Origin: Acholoe squamosa
Lineage: Eukaryota > Annelida > Polychaeta > Phyllodocida > Polynoidae
Reading direction: 5' to 3'
NCBI GenBank assembly: GCA_949317995.1
Contig: OX439042.1
Span: 15,479,174-15,543,173, forward strand
DNA: 64,000 nucleotides
The notes below the pieces were generated by a model, which worked only from the letters and a program-made list of their open reading frames with translations, was not told the origin of the DNA and searched no databases. Both the position numbers and the translations under genes were made by a program. Positions 35,579 through 46,075 of the stretch are shown piece after piece (position 1 is the stretch's first letter; every line of letters starts with the position of its first letter).

Positions 35579-36073
35579 ATGTCCGACAGCGATAGATCAG
35601 ACTATGGTTTCCGTGAGGGTAGAGGACCTAGCCCAGTGGTGTCAAAGTGGATCCTTGAGGCAAAATTATTAAATCTCGTAAGATCAGGAGATACTAACTT
35701 TAATTTAGCAAGCTTCTCCAGCACCATCTTCTCTTACACAAGAGATGATCGCCGTAACTACTTTCTGTTACATATCGACGGGGAATGCGTGACATTAGAC
35801 TTTAGAAGAAACAAATACTGCCACAAAAAGCTGGAGTTCACTCTGAAACGTTTCGAAGAAATTTATAACATCTTCAAGAACACTATCATCAACATTCAGA
35901 ACAATTCGACTGAAAATAATGAAGTCCAGACAGCCACTGAGCTGGTAAAATATTTCAGTGCAGACTTCTTTCTGTGCACTTACACTCACGGTAAACATAT
36001 TATCACTGAAGGATTGCTTCATAAAATTAATTCTTCAGATTCTATTTCAGATCAGGACCAAACTTTAGATTAA
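35579..36073 (+). CDS. Intact 164-codon ORF of unknown function, retroelement-associated
   Basis: It runs from ATG 35579 to TAA 36071-36073 with no breaks. The N-terminus is acidic/Ser-rich (MSDSDRSD), the centre is mixed alpha/beta-like, and near the C-terminus there is a compact ADFFLCTYTHGKH motif. The same motif occurs in the decayed copy at 6597-6846, so this is a mobile-element-associated family and not a chance frame. It has no signal peptide, membrane segment or recognised domain. Its place after env suggests an accessory gene, but linkage to the env-bearing element is inferred because the 3' LTR is not identified. Confidence 0.6.
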   Translation: MSDSDRSDYGFREGRGPSPVVSKWILEAKLLNLVRSGDTNFNLASFSSTIFSYTRDDRRNYFLLHIDGECVTLDFRRNKYCHKKLEFTLKRFEEIYNIFKNTIINIQNNSTENNEVQTATELVKYFSADFFLCTYTHGKHIITEGLLHKINSSDSISDQDQTLD

Positions 36074-36751
36074 TTTAGATAAATCTGATGTATCGCAGGC
36101 ACACAGGATTTTTGTAACATTTTTCCTAGCTAGATGGATCGATTGATTTAGTTAGACAAAACTAGACAATTTGTAAAATACGGTTCGCTCACCTAGCAGA
36201 TATTCCATACATTGCCCTTAGATGCTTCAAATTTTAATAAGCATTCTCAGTAGATTTTGGGATTGAGATTCATTAACCGCCATAGATATAGATATACCTT
36301 AAAAGACCTATCTCTATCAATGACTAGCTACCCACATTTATCGAGAGTGGTTTTTCAATCTCATAATAACCAAAATAACTACATATTGTGCGGAGTATAA
36401 ACCTAATTTTAGACACATTTACAAGAGGGACAATTTATTGCCGCCAGGTTGACTTAAATGTACTTATATATGTGTTATGACATATTATTGTATAACGCTC
36501 CTTTAGTGCATCTGCACTAAAGGAGCGTTATACTTCCATATATGCCAATTGTCTATGTTTCCATGGCAACGGATGTCTCTTTTGCATTCCATAAATGGAA
36601 CGTTTTCAGTAGAAATGGAATAATTCTGAGCATACGACTGAATTCCCCATCAAAAATCGATCTAAGCCATTTTTTGGTGTATTTTTCAGTGTTTTACTGA
36701 TACACTGCCCCCTGGTGGCCAAATGCAGAACTAAAAATCCCCCCCGGATGC
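36074..36751. other. Junction region between env-bearing element and copy C
   Basis: No gene. It would be expected to contain the 3' LTR, but I find no match to 23941-24269. The perfect hairpin at 36490-36533 is the only clear structure. Confidence 0.5.
36490..36533. repeat. Perfect 21 bp inverted repeat (hairpin)
   Basis: Arms 36490-36510 and 36513-36533 are exactly complementary (GTATAACGCTCC...TTAGTGCA) with a 2-base spacer. No T-run or gene follows, so it is not a terminator. Confidence 0.9.
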
Positions 36752-36778
36752 ATGTTTTCTCCAGATGGGTCACATATG

Positions 36779-37561
36779 GACGATTGGGATGATCAATGTG
36801 AGTTTGTTGTGCATGCGTACAACAATACAGTACATGCTTCGACTAATTGCATGCCAAACATGTTGGTTTTCAGAGAAGACATCATTATGCCAGCTGACTT
36901 GGTGTATGGTGAAATAGGGATCAGTCCCGAATCACCATGTAGCATAACGTTTGTTGAATCCTTATGAGACAGGTTTAAGCATGCTTATGAGTCCGTACAA
37001 AAAAGTGCAAAATGGCAGAAAATAGGTTATGATACAGGTTTGAAGCCTCATCACTTCAAACTTGGGGTTAAAGTGGTTTGATTTCATGAACCACTAGTCA
37101 ATATCAAACTAGCCTATAACTGGGATGGCCCATATACTATCTGTGAGATAGTTAGTGAGTCAACAGTCTTTATACAAACCTCGTATGGGAGGCAGTATAA
37201 ATCGAATGTGGATCGATTACGACCATGGTTAGGGAGAGATCTCACCACCGAAACCTATGGAGTTGGCTTGGAGCTCATAGAGGAAGTGGAGAGGCAGTAT
37301 GGATTACCCCGTCAATTGCAAAGAGAGGTCCAGGAAGACCTAGAAAGCAAACGACAGGGGGGGAACCCCGAAACCTAAACTATCCCAACCTAAAGGTAAA
37401 AAGAAAAAAGTCTCGGCGGGTGAAGGTAAACGGAAGAGGAAAATGGCTGCTAAGACTAAGCAGGCAATGGAAAAGGCTCCTCCCGCTACCAGGTCTATAA
37501 AAACTCCTCCTGAGGGGGTGAGGCGCAGCCCTAGAATTATGGCTAGGGATGCAGTGACCTA
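36779..37561 (+). pseudogene. Ty3/Gypsy integrase C-terminal part, copy C
   Basis: Starting at MDDWD it matches copy A from 972 onward: HAYNxTVHxSTNCxPNxLVF, IMPADLV, NWDGP, KSNVxRLRPW-GRD. It ends in a basic tail that closes RRSPR...AVT just as copy A does. Breaks are TGA at 36965-36967 and 37079-37081 and a frameshift at the G-run near 37359. The catalytic core is absent. It is probably the downstream half of copy B, separated by the env-bearing element with about 0.7 kb of pol lost. Confidence 0.85.
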
Positions 37562-38143
37562 ACTCGAAAATCACAACAAGTGTAATGTCCTGTCTGTTAT
37601 TGTTTATTTTTGTATTGGCTAAAGAGAAACATAACCCTAACACAATGGCTGGAGTGCTGACCTTTTTGACGATCTTGTGGGTGGAGGACGGAGAATCTGG
37701 CAGAATAGCTATAAGGCATTCTGTATTATTATAATTCCTCCATGAGCTCCTAATGAATTGAAAAGACGTCGACATGGAAGACTGAAGAGACCGGTTAACT
37801 TGCGGAACGACTCGCCACCCCAAAAGGGAATGGCGGGAAAGTGTAGTAGAAACTGGGTCAACTGACCTCATTATCAGAATGGGGTCAAGACGTAAGGTTG
37901 ATTGCGCATGCGCATTGTTTTTTAAATGATATCAGGAGACGTTGTGGATCCCCGCCACTTTGCGACTTGGCTTGGTGCCAACCAGACGTGTTGCTGGAGT
38001 GCGCATTGTTTTTAGTAGTTTTTCTATAGTAGGTCGGCGTCTCTCGAAAGAAAAGATTAATTAACGTTAAACCCTTGTGTACCCCCATATACACAAGGTG
38101 TGTTGGGTGGCTTTCGAGTCATCCACACTACCCTAACGGGACT
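37562..38143 (+). promoter_or_regulatory. Spacer between integrase and ORF3, copy C
   Basis: This counterpart of 1694-2195 is similar in length (about 580 bp) and shares the CACAACAAGTGTAATGTCC start. It contains a GCGCATGCGCATTG NRF1-type site near 37905 and a CCTTGTGTA/TACACAAGG hairpin at 38073-38098. It could be an internal promoter or a decayed LTR. Confidence 0.4.
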
Positions 38144-39600
38144 ATGACTGAGCGGGAGGACCAAATGACTCTCGTAAGCGGCTGGGGGGTAGTAACCCCT
38201 CCCATAGCTGGCTCGAAGGAGCAGAGAGTGGAGCTGATGTGTCACCTGCTAGTTCAGGTAACACAGTCTCGCCTTTATGTCAAGAGGAAGATGATCTCTT
38301 GGGGGTAGGCACTCTGAGTCTTTCTGATGCTCAGAATGAAACTGAGATCAACGTCGAGGACGACTCTGACGAGGAGTTAGAATCATTTGGTCAATCTTAC
38401 ATTGAGACTCCTGAGTCTCGAGGTGGGGTTTTCAAGTGTCCTAGTATCATAACTAGGTTGACAAAGGTCAAGGCAGCTGACCAATCAGCTTTTTCAAGCG
38501 TCGAGGCTACGGAACCGGCCCCGTTGAATGTTTGCAAAAGCTTCAACCCAGACGAAGAAATGGATACAGAACTGCGTAATACAATTCTGAATAGACTAAC
38601 TCCTCAGGAGTTTGACAATTGCGAGATGTTTTGGCTGAAAACGTATGGTGGATGTGCTATCGGTTCATCCAAATATACGTGGTTCGCCAAAATAGTACAG
38701 GAAGCAGCTGAAAAGGTCATGCGCACCCGGAAACCGGTGTCCACAGTAACGGTGCAGTCCCTCCCGCAAAGTGCAAACGAGGTGGAGAGTGACATGGAAG
38801 TAGACCAGGCGGAGAGCATCAGTGACACTGAAATGGCGTCTCGATTGAAAAAGAAAATTGAAAAGAAACCATCGGCTTCTTCGACACCTAAGGCCCCGAA
38901 ACCTAAGGTCGAACCAAAAGAGGATTCTCCTAAAGATGAGAAACCTACCCCGAAAAAGAGCGGCAAGAAGACTATGTCGCAGAAAGAGAAAAAGTTAGCA
39001 GCCAAGGAAGCAAAAGAAAAGAAGCTCCGAGACGAGGTATTAGCCTCAGCCGCGGAGCACGAAAAGAGGCTTGATGAGGCCAAGAAGGCATTCGACGCTG
39101 ACGAGTCGGATAAAGAAGGGGAAAAGGTACCACCATCGGAAAATGATAATGCCTTGTCAAAGTTCAGTAGGTTTAAACCTATGAGCTTCAAGGATTGCCG
39201 CATTGATGAAAAGAGGCATTGTGCTCCGCCTGCTGTCTATCCCAACAACACGGAGGACAATGAACAGTGACTCTGCTGGACCAACGAGGAAGAGTCAGTT
39301 TTCCAATGTTACTGGGACTGGTTCAATCAGGTCATGAAAATGGACAAAGCATACTACTTGAAAGACCAGAAGCTTAAGCTGAAATGGGTCTTTGTCAAGT
39401 ATGAAGAAACAAAGCGATGATTGTTTACTTCTTGTCATGACGAGCAAGTAAGCGAGGGAGTTCCGAAGACTTGGCCTTCGAAAGACCAGTTCATGAGACA
39501 TCTCTACGAGGTGCACTATCATCACCATGGGGTGTATGAATGTGTCCCCGATGGAGGTTTCAGCAAAATGCCAAGATTTTGGTCCGCCTTATGAACGCCT
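38144..39600 (+). pseudogene. ORF3 of the Gypsy family, copy C (unknown function)
   Basis: It can be read from ATG 38144, with a frame change near 38230, and is then open to 39270; similarity continues in another frame past a TGA near 39418 to about 39590. Block 1 (38557-38720) has MDTEL, a WLKTYG motif and FAKIVQEAAEKVM, matching copy A. A long Lys/Glu/Pro-rich segment follows. Block 2 (about 39335-39430) has YYLKDQ, KLKW and a C/H cluster, also matching copy A. Retention of the same order in two decayed copies shows ORF3 belongs to the element. It has no membrane segment and no zinc knuckle of Gag type. Confidence 0.6.
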
Positions 39601-39705
39601 GTCAAGGGAATAGGTTAATCAAAGCCCCAGCTCGAAAGTACATGTCGGGAGCCTGTCGTCTTCTTCGACGGAACACTTCCCGACATTACCACCTAGCCTG
39701 AAAGC

Positions 39706-40200
39706 CAAACAGTGCCTTCTGGGAAAAGTAAGAAACCTCTTACGAAGGCTTCAACCTCGCAACAATCCGAGATCCCTCCAGGAGCGAAGGTTGTAGAGCT
39801 GCCTAAAGTAAAGTATTTCAAAGCTGACAACCTTGTCAGTTTCGAAATACAGGATAGGTTAGTTAAAAACTGGCAAGAGAAATTCTCGAAGGCTATTGAA
39901 ATCTTCAGGGATACAGTAGTCCAAAATACTCTAGTTTGTGTTGGTGATATCCATGTTGCTGAAAAGGGTCATCTATCCAACAAGAGGAAGAACGTCTTCG
40001 CGACAAAGTCAAACAGGCTGATAAACGCAAAAAAGAGGCCCGGAAAAAGGAAGAATACTGGGAGGTTAGAGTCGCAAAAGAAAGATCCATCTCGGACCAA
40101 CTTAGGTTTAAGTTCGAGATGTGCTTCAAAGGACACACCTTAGATGAGTGGAATGGCCATCCTTCTCAATTACGAAAGATTTAGAGGATTCGGATTAAAT
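39706..40200 (+). pseudogene. Possible ORF3 tail, copy C
   Basis: An open frame at about 39712-40143 is rich in Lys/Arg/Ser with a central VKYFKADNLVSFEIQDRLV stretch. A parallel frame carries a short C/H motif near 40115-40165. It may be the end of ORF3 after frameshifts. No recognised domain. Confidence 0.3.
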
Positions 40201-40910
40201 TTTTTATTTTTATTCGGACACCAAATCGAGGATTTTTGTTATGTTTTATTACATATCAGATCCACCAAAGCTCTATCGAAGCGTTGTATATATAGTACAC
40301 GCTATTTGGAACTACTGGATACGGACCACTACCTCGAGGGCTACCTAAACCTGAGCTGTCGGGATGATAATCTGGAATACGCTGACATAGCATTATGGGA
40401 CTAATGTCATCCGGATGCTACTATAAACCTTACGAATCTGGACTTACCTTGTGGATAATACAATATACATTGGACTTACTTGATAGTTTGTTTCGACGAA
40501 CTTACCTATGTGTTCATCTCGAGGAGGACTTAATCTTCTGGCTCGTTGCACCACAGTCCAGGAGTATGAACCCTTCTGTTGGATAATATGTACTTACGTC
40601 TTATAAAGGCGATTTGTTGATGTGTTATGTGATTCTCACGTTGCAAACGAGATCACTTATATACAACCTGTTGCGTGGATATAGGTTGTGGACTATATAT
40701 ATTTTGTTACTTCAAAGCTGAGCTTCGATATATTTAATATTTAGGAGACCCATTTGGAACCTCTTCAGTGTTAACCCTGGAGGTAGGATATGGACTACCT
40801 AGATCTTTCCAACGGAGGCTGAATGAAGTAGGTCTCCCAAGGTCAGGCAGATTGGACTCTGTGTTATAACTATGTTGTTATTAACTTTAACCATACCAAT
40901 ATGTACCATG
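40201..40910. other. Non-coding, possible 3' end of copy C
   Basis: No gene or clear LTR found. Tracts such as TATATA near 40690 are not specific. Confidence 0.4.
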
Positions 40911-41030
40911 CACATTGGTAAGGGTTAGGGTTAATGCTCTAAGGGCCATTGATGCATGAGTGCATCATGCCCATTGGTAAGGGTCAGGGTTAGGGTTAAT
41001 GCTCTAAGGGCCATTGATGCATGAGTGTAT
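40911..41030. repeat. About 60 bp tandem duplication with TTAGGG-like core
   Basis: Two units (40911-40969 and 40970-41030) contain AAGGGTTAGGGTTAATGC and CTAAGGGCCATTGATGCATG. The second adds GTCAGGG. It lies exactly at the point where copy D is truncated. Confidence 0.75.
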
Positions 41031-43459
41031 GACTGCACAACCACTTCTTTGCCAAAGACACAGTGATGAAATTTCTTGCAACAGTGGACAATAGCTAGCG
41101 TCTCTTTCTCTATCTGAGCATATCCTTGTTCTGTGCTTGTCAGGGCCCTTGAGGTATATGCCACTGGTTTGTCATTTTGGAGCAACACACCTCCTAGTGC
41201 ATAGCTGGATGCATCACACTGAATCTTGACTGGTTTCCGCACATCATAGTATGCCAGTACTGGGGCATTGCAACACAGGTCTTTCAGCTTCTCGAAGCTG
41301 CACTGCTCAGGCTCTTTCCACACAAACTCTGAGTCTTTCTTTGTGAGTGCACGTAGAGGTGCTGCAATCTCACTGAGGTTAGGTATGAACTTTGAGATAT
41401 ACTGAACAAACCCCAGAAATCGACGTATACATTCCTTTGTCTGAGGTGTCGGCATCTCTCTCACAACCTTGACTTTGTCTGGGTCAACCTTTAGACCTTC
41501 TGACGAGACAATATGACCAACGTACTTGACGCTAGATTTCCTGACCTGACAGTTTCCGAAGTTAAACTTTAAGTTCCACTCTGTAGCTCGTTCAACTACT
41601 CTTTTCATAATAGCATCATGGTGGGTTGTGTCTCTCCCTGCTATCAGAATGTCATCCATCACTGCATATGCACCCAAGATATCCTGAAGCATGTCATCCA
41701 TTATCCTCTGGTAGATTTCAGGTGCAGATTTCACCCCAAAGGGTAGCCTCAGCCACCGATACCTTCCAACCGGTGTGTTGAATTTTGTCAATAGACTTGA
41801 CTCATAATCCATCTCAATTTGCAAGAAACCGGATATTGCATCAATAACAGTGAATACTTTGGCATCTCCCATGGATGCAACAATGTCCTTAATGGTCGGG
41901 GTTGGGTAATGTTCCCGTCTAATCACTGTATTTAGATCTCGTGGATCAAGGCAAATTCTTATTTTATCATTCTTCTGGACCACCACCATGGAACTTACCC
42001 AGTCTGTGGGTTCTGTGACTTTGGTGATGTGACCATCCTCCTCCATTTCTTTCAGTTTTACCCCAATCTTCTCACACAGAGCATGGGGTTGACGTCGGGC
42101 TCCATGCACAACTGGCTTTACGGTTGGATCTATCTTGAGAGAGTAGATCCCTGGAAGAGTTCCTGTCAATTTCTTCACCTCTGGGTATTGATCTAAGCCT
42201 TGATCGACTGTGTGGATACGCTTCAGGAGACCCAATTGTGTGCATGCTGACCCTGAGAGGAGTGGAGTTTGGTCCTGCTCTGTGATGTAAAACTTAACTT
42301 TTATTTCATGAGACGTCCATATGACTGGGAATACTGCAGTGCCAAGTGGTGGGATTGGGTGCTGGGTATAGGATTGATAAACACGCTTGGTTGGATGAAT
42401 CAGAGGTTTATCCACCATCCGATTATAAGTCTTCACTGACATGAAAGACTTGGCTGCACCAGTGTCAAGCTGAATCCGAACCTTGACACCACCAATCATC
42501 AGTTTTTCCCACCACTCACTCTGAGGATCCTTTGGCTGTTGCACAGTATTGACCAGGTGAGCAAGCCCATCATCACTACCTGACTCGTCACCACTGTCCT
42601 CGGATTGCTCGTCGACCGCATGTGCACCTTTCTGAGACCTACTTTTGACTTTTCTCTTTGCTTTATAACAGACTGCTGTGAAATGGCCTTTACTTTTACA
42701 GTAGTTACAGGTCGCACCACGAGCAGGGCAATATTCATGTGTGGCATCGTAGCCACACTTGTCACATAGCTCTAACTTAGGTAGTTTCTCTTCAGATGTC
42801 GAGGTTTTTTTTCTCATTTTGGGTGGCTCCTGTTTCTTAACTACCTTAACAGTGTCATCCTCCTCCCAATTCACCTCCTGTAATGTCTCGTTGGAGGATT
42901 CATAGCTTCGACCAAATGTGATGGCCTCTTTGAGGGTGAGTTCCCCTTTGTCTAAGCACTTCTCCTTGACCTTTGCATGGCGGGACCCAATAACTATCAT
43001 GTCTCTGAGCATGCGGTCCTCATGTGTACCATATCCACAGTCCTTTACCAGTACATGCAGAGAGGTCACAAAGTCATCAAATTTCTCATCAGGGTTCTGC
43101 CTACGACGCAAAAACCTAGCTGTAGCCCTGATTTCATCTCTAAAGGGTTTGACATAGTCCTCATACTTTTTGAATACTGACTCAAAAACTTCATCTTCTG
43201 CTGCCGCATCATCCCCATCTGCAGGCTCCCAAGGGAAGGTGTCATACAATTCCCGACCTTTGTTACCAATAAATGTCATCAAATAATTCAGTTTTTCTAC
43301 TTCGCTTTTTCCAGCCAATGGACCACCAAAATGGAAAACACAGTGTTGTTTAAACCGTTTCCATTCTCTAACCAGGTCTGAGGCATCCCAATCCATGGAT
43401 GGAATATTTTTCTCAGCCATTTTACTATTTTGAGCCTTTAAATCACTGTAGATGTTCAC
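41031..43459 (-). CDS. Ty3/Gypsy gag-pol fusion, copy D (3'-truncated)
   Basis: One uninterrupted minus-strand frame encodes Gag and Pol together. It starts at ATG 43459 (a second ATG lies at 43420). A capsid region of about 200 residues is followed by a Cys/His-rich segment with a CCHC knuckle (CNYCKSKGHFTAVC, about 42673-42712). Next come protease LDTGAAKS (near 42460-42475), RT with ICLDPRDLN and a VMDD catalytic box (near 41650-41665), and the first part of RNase H (QCDASSYALGG, IEKETLAI). Homology stops at about 41030 inside RNase H. Integrase and the 3' LTR are missing. The style is that of K02A2.6/Mag-type elements. The lack of stops suggests recent insertion. Confidence 0.9.
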
Positions 43460-43809
43460 AACTAGCTGCCAGCACCACTAAATCAATGTTAGAAACTAAC
43501 ACACTTGACCAGCTAGAATAGGCCTCAAAAAGCAAATGGCACAAAGTCAGTTCAATATGGGATTGGCTGGACCAAATTATTAAAATGCTCATGTAGCACA
43601 CAAATTCACAGTAGACTAGCAGAGTTCAACCAAGCACTAACATGTGGCTTCACCTTCAGGGTTCTTGAGATCCAGGCTGGACACTTTGGTCTACTCACAA
43701 TTTCCTGGATTCAATTCCTTCACAAAATGACATCTCCTCGTAAGCTTATACATCAATTCATCAATTGGCATTACCAGGTGGGTTTGCTTTCTCTTCTACA
43801 GCTGTAGAA
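43460..43809 (-). other. Untranslated leader of copy D
   Basis: About 350 bp between the primer-binding site and the gag-pol start, without coding potential. Confidence 0.7.
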
Positions 43810-43825
43810 CCACTTCTGACAACCA
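43810..43825 (-). other. Primer-binding site of copy D (tRNA-Leu-like)
   Basis: On the minus strand TGGTTGTCAGAAGTGG abuts the LTR. TGGT-GTCAGAAGTGG is the tRNA-Leu-complementary type known from Mag/SURL-like elements. Confidence 0.8.
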
Positions 43826-43961
43826 TGTAATGGGTTGAAGGAAGAACCAAGACCTTACAATTCGGTGCCTCGTGCTAGACTAACATTTATTCCCCTATTG
43901 TCACTCAACTTCCGGTCCTTGACATTCTACACACAAGATGGCGCCAAGCGCATACATTACA
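43826..43961 (-). repeat. 5' LTR of copy D, 136 bp
   Basis: On the minus strand it begins TGTAATG and ends CATTACA, a 7 bp terminal inverted repeat, and is followed directly by the primer-binding site. GGAATAAATG gives a polyadenylation signal, and a CAAGATGG YY1-type site lies upstream. The LTR is unusually short. Confidence 0.85.
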
Positions 43962-45400
43962 CCTCCCAGTAAGCAATTATCAACAATGTTAAATAGTATC
44001 ATTGGGAAAGGCCCTCTAGTATATATATTTGTCATCATTGAATGTCAAGTTCTTTCCACTCCTTATTTGTATGTACTATTAACCATCTTTTCTTGCTCAA
44101 TAACTGCATTTTCTAAAGAGGTATAATGCCTTAAGGTAATGAGTACCTTTGACTGTGTTTTTCCGTGATTGAGACATGTGGATTTACTGCAAAGAAAAAA
44201 GATGAAATGTCATTTATCTTGGTGAATCTTGAAGCAGTGAGAAATAAAATACTTATCACAGAAAGTATTCAACATACTTTTTACAACTGTAAAATATTAA
44301 TCCCTCCATATAAAGTTGTCAATCAAGAACCAGGGCCCAAGGTTTATAAATACCATTTAATACTTGGATCCCCAAAAATGAGAAAAAAATAAGTATATGA
44401 ATAACTTAGATATAAAAAAGCCACTCAAATATGCGAATACCATTTTCATTACTCATTGTATTTGCCAAGGTTCGCTAATATCCAGATATGTGTTTTGTAG
44501 TCAACTTTTTTTTTTACCAGTGTATAAGTTAGACTGTCCAGACCATCCTTATCGATATTTAGCTTGGGCTTTCCCCAAAAGTCTAAATCTGAAAGGTGAT
44601 AAACATGAGACATCATCTTCAAGTCCAAAGTGAATAAGCTTGCATACATCAGAAAATGCCATAGATTTCTGTCAATTTGTCAATGCATTCTTCTGTGGCC
44701 CAGTCTCATGCCTCTTGGAGGTTTTGGCACTTTCTACAGGGCCACTAATGTATTAGGTGCCATGATGCATGAATTCAGCCCTGGAGAGTACATCACCAGC
44801 ATGTATTATCATATACCATTTTATTATTCCATAAATTGTAACATATTTTGTATTAATCAAAGGATATCTATGAAATTAATACATAGGTTGGTTCTAAGAG
44901 CTATAAGAGCGCTCAAACTTTGTATAAGAGCGTTCATGCCCCACTGCACACCAGCCAGGTCAGTTACAAACACACTCTCTGACATCAAAGGCTCCAACCT
45001 AATGGTTCACTGCACAATATAATAAAAATGAGGGTCTCAGTGTGCGACCTCATGGTTCAGTGCACAAACTAATAACTTGTAAGTGAATGCAACCGGCCGT
45101 CACGGGTGCCTGAGCACCGCTGACACCGTCATGAGTGTCTGAGCACTCTAATAACTGAACAATGGGTTACAAAAGCACGACACCATAACCGTCCGGTCGC
45201 TCTAGCGTCGCTCCTGAGCAAGCTAGGTCAAATATCAAAGCATTTATGGAAAGCCCATAATTAGACGGTCAGAATGAGTCCAAGATCAAGGCGGAACTCC
45301 CATTATTAAGGAAGTTATGCCATGGAGACTGAATGGAGCTCCGAGTGCACTACAGACAAACCGGCGGGAGTTACGCGCCTATCCAGCGGGCAGTTCAAAC
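43962..45400. other. Non-coding, nothing recognised
   Basis: Open stretches of 60-130 codons are AT-rich, lack domains and have no partners elsewhere in the window. Confidence 0.4.
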
Positions 45401-46075
45401 TTGGCATATTCAACTCCGCGCATGCGCAAAATGGCGGCTGTAGCTGCGTAAACGACCGAGTTATGAGGGTTTGAAGTTACAGAACCGACCAAGACAATGG
45501 GGGACACAGCGGCGCCCATGGGGGTCCTTTGTGCACTCAGTGACACATGAAAGGCTCCCCTCTAACAATTGTAGAGTTAGGCAGATGCTACTGGCCCCAG
45601 TCAGTCTGGAGGTGCTTTTCCAAGATTTGCTACAAATAGCCTGTCTGCACCTCCAAGAAGACAGAACACCAAGAACCGCTCTAGAGGTAACATCTCCAGC
45701 CATCTCCTGCTACCTGCTATACCACTGCACTATGGTGAAACTATGCTAGACAGGCATTGGTTTCCATCATTAGTGGCCAGGGGGTATCTTCCTCAAGACT
45801 TCCATCAGAGGGTAAAGTTATTCATTATTACATTATTCCTCTAAGCAGCAGGTCAGGAGCTAGGTGTGGGAACCCACCTAGAACTATGCTGGACATTGTA
45901 TTATTAATACCTCACAGGTGGAGTGGAACAGAACATTATACTTTATAACTTACTGTATATTTACTGTATGTACAAATTACCTACATACTAACTACTGTAT
46001 GATTGATATTTCTTACATGTTGCCTAAAGCTGAATAAACCAGTGACAACTGGAAATAACACTATTTATAAGAGCC
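45401..46075 (+). promoter_or_regulatory. Promoter-like or LTR-like segment
   Basis: GCGCATGCGCAAAATGGCGGC near 45418-45438 combines NRF1-type and YY1-type sites, as in TATA-less promoters and some LTRs. An AATAAA lies near 46034. An open frame at 45471-45749 has no recognisable domain. No LTR termini were found. Confidence 0.3.

Noticed and set aside
36490..36533. Rho-independent terminator
   Set aside because: It is a perfect hairpin, but the DNA is eukaryotic and there is no T-run after it.
38604..39203. 199-codon minus-strand Ser/Phe-rich frame
   Set aside because: It is the antisense shadow of the Lys/Glu-rich ORF3, whose conservation with copy A is on the plus strand.
45471..45749. 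92-codon plus-strand frame after an NRF1/YY1-type site
   Set aside because: No domain, no partner exon and an equally long minus-strand frame. Composition gives no coding support.
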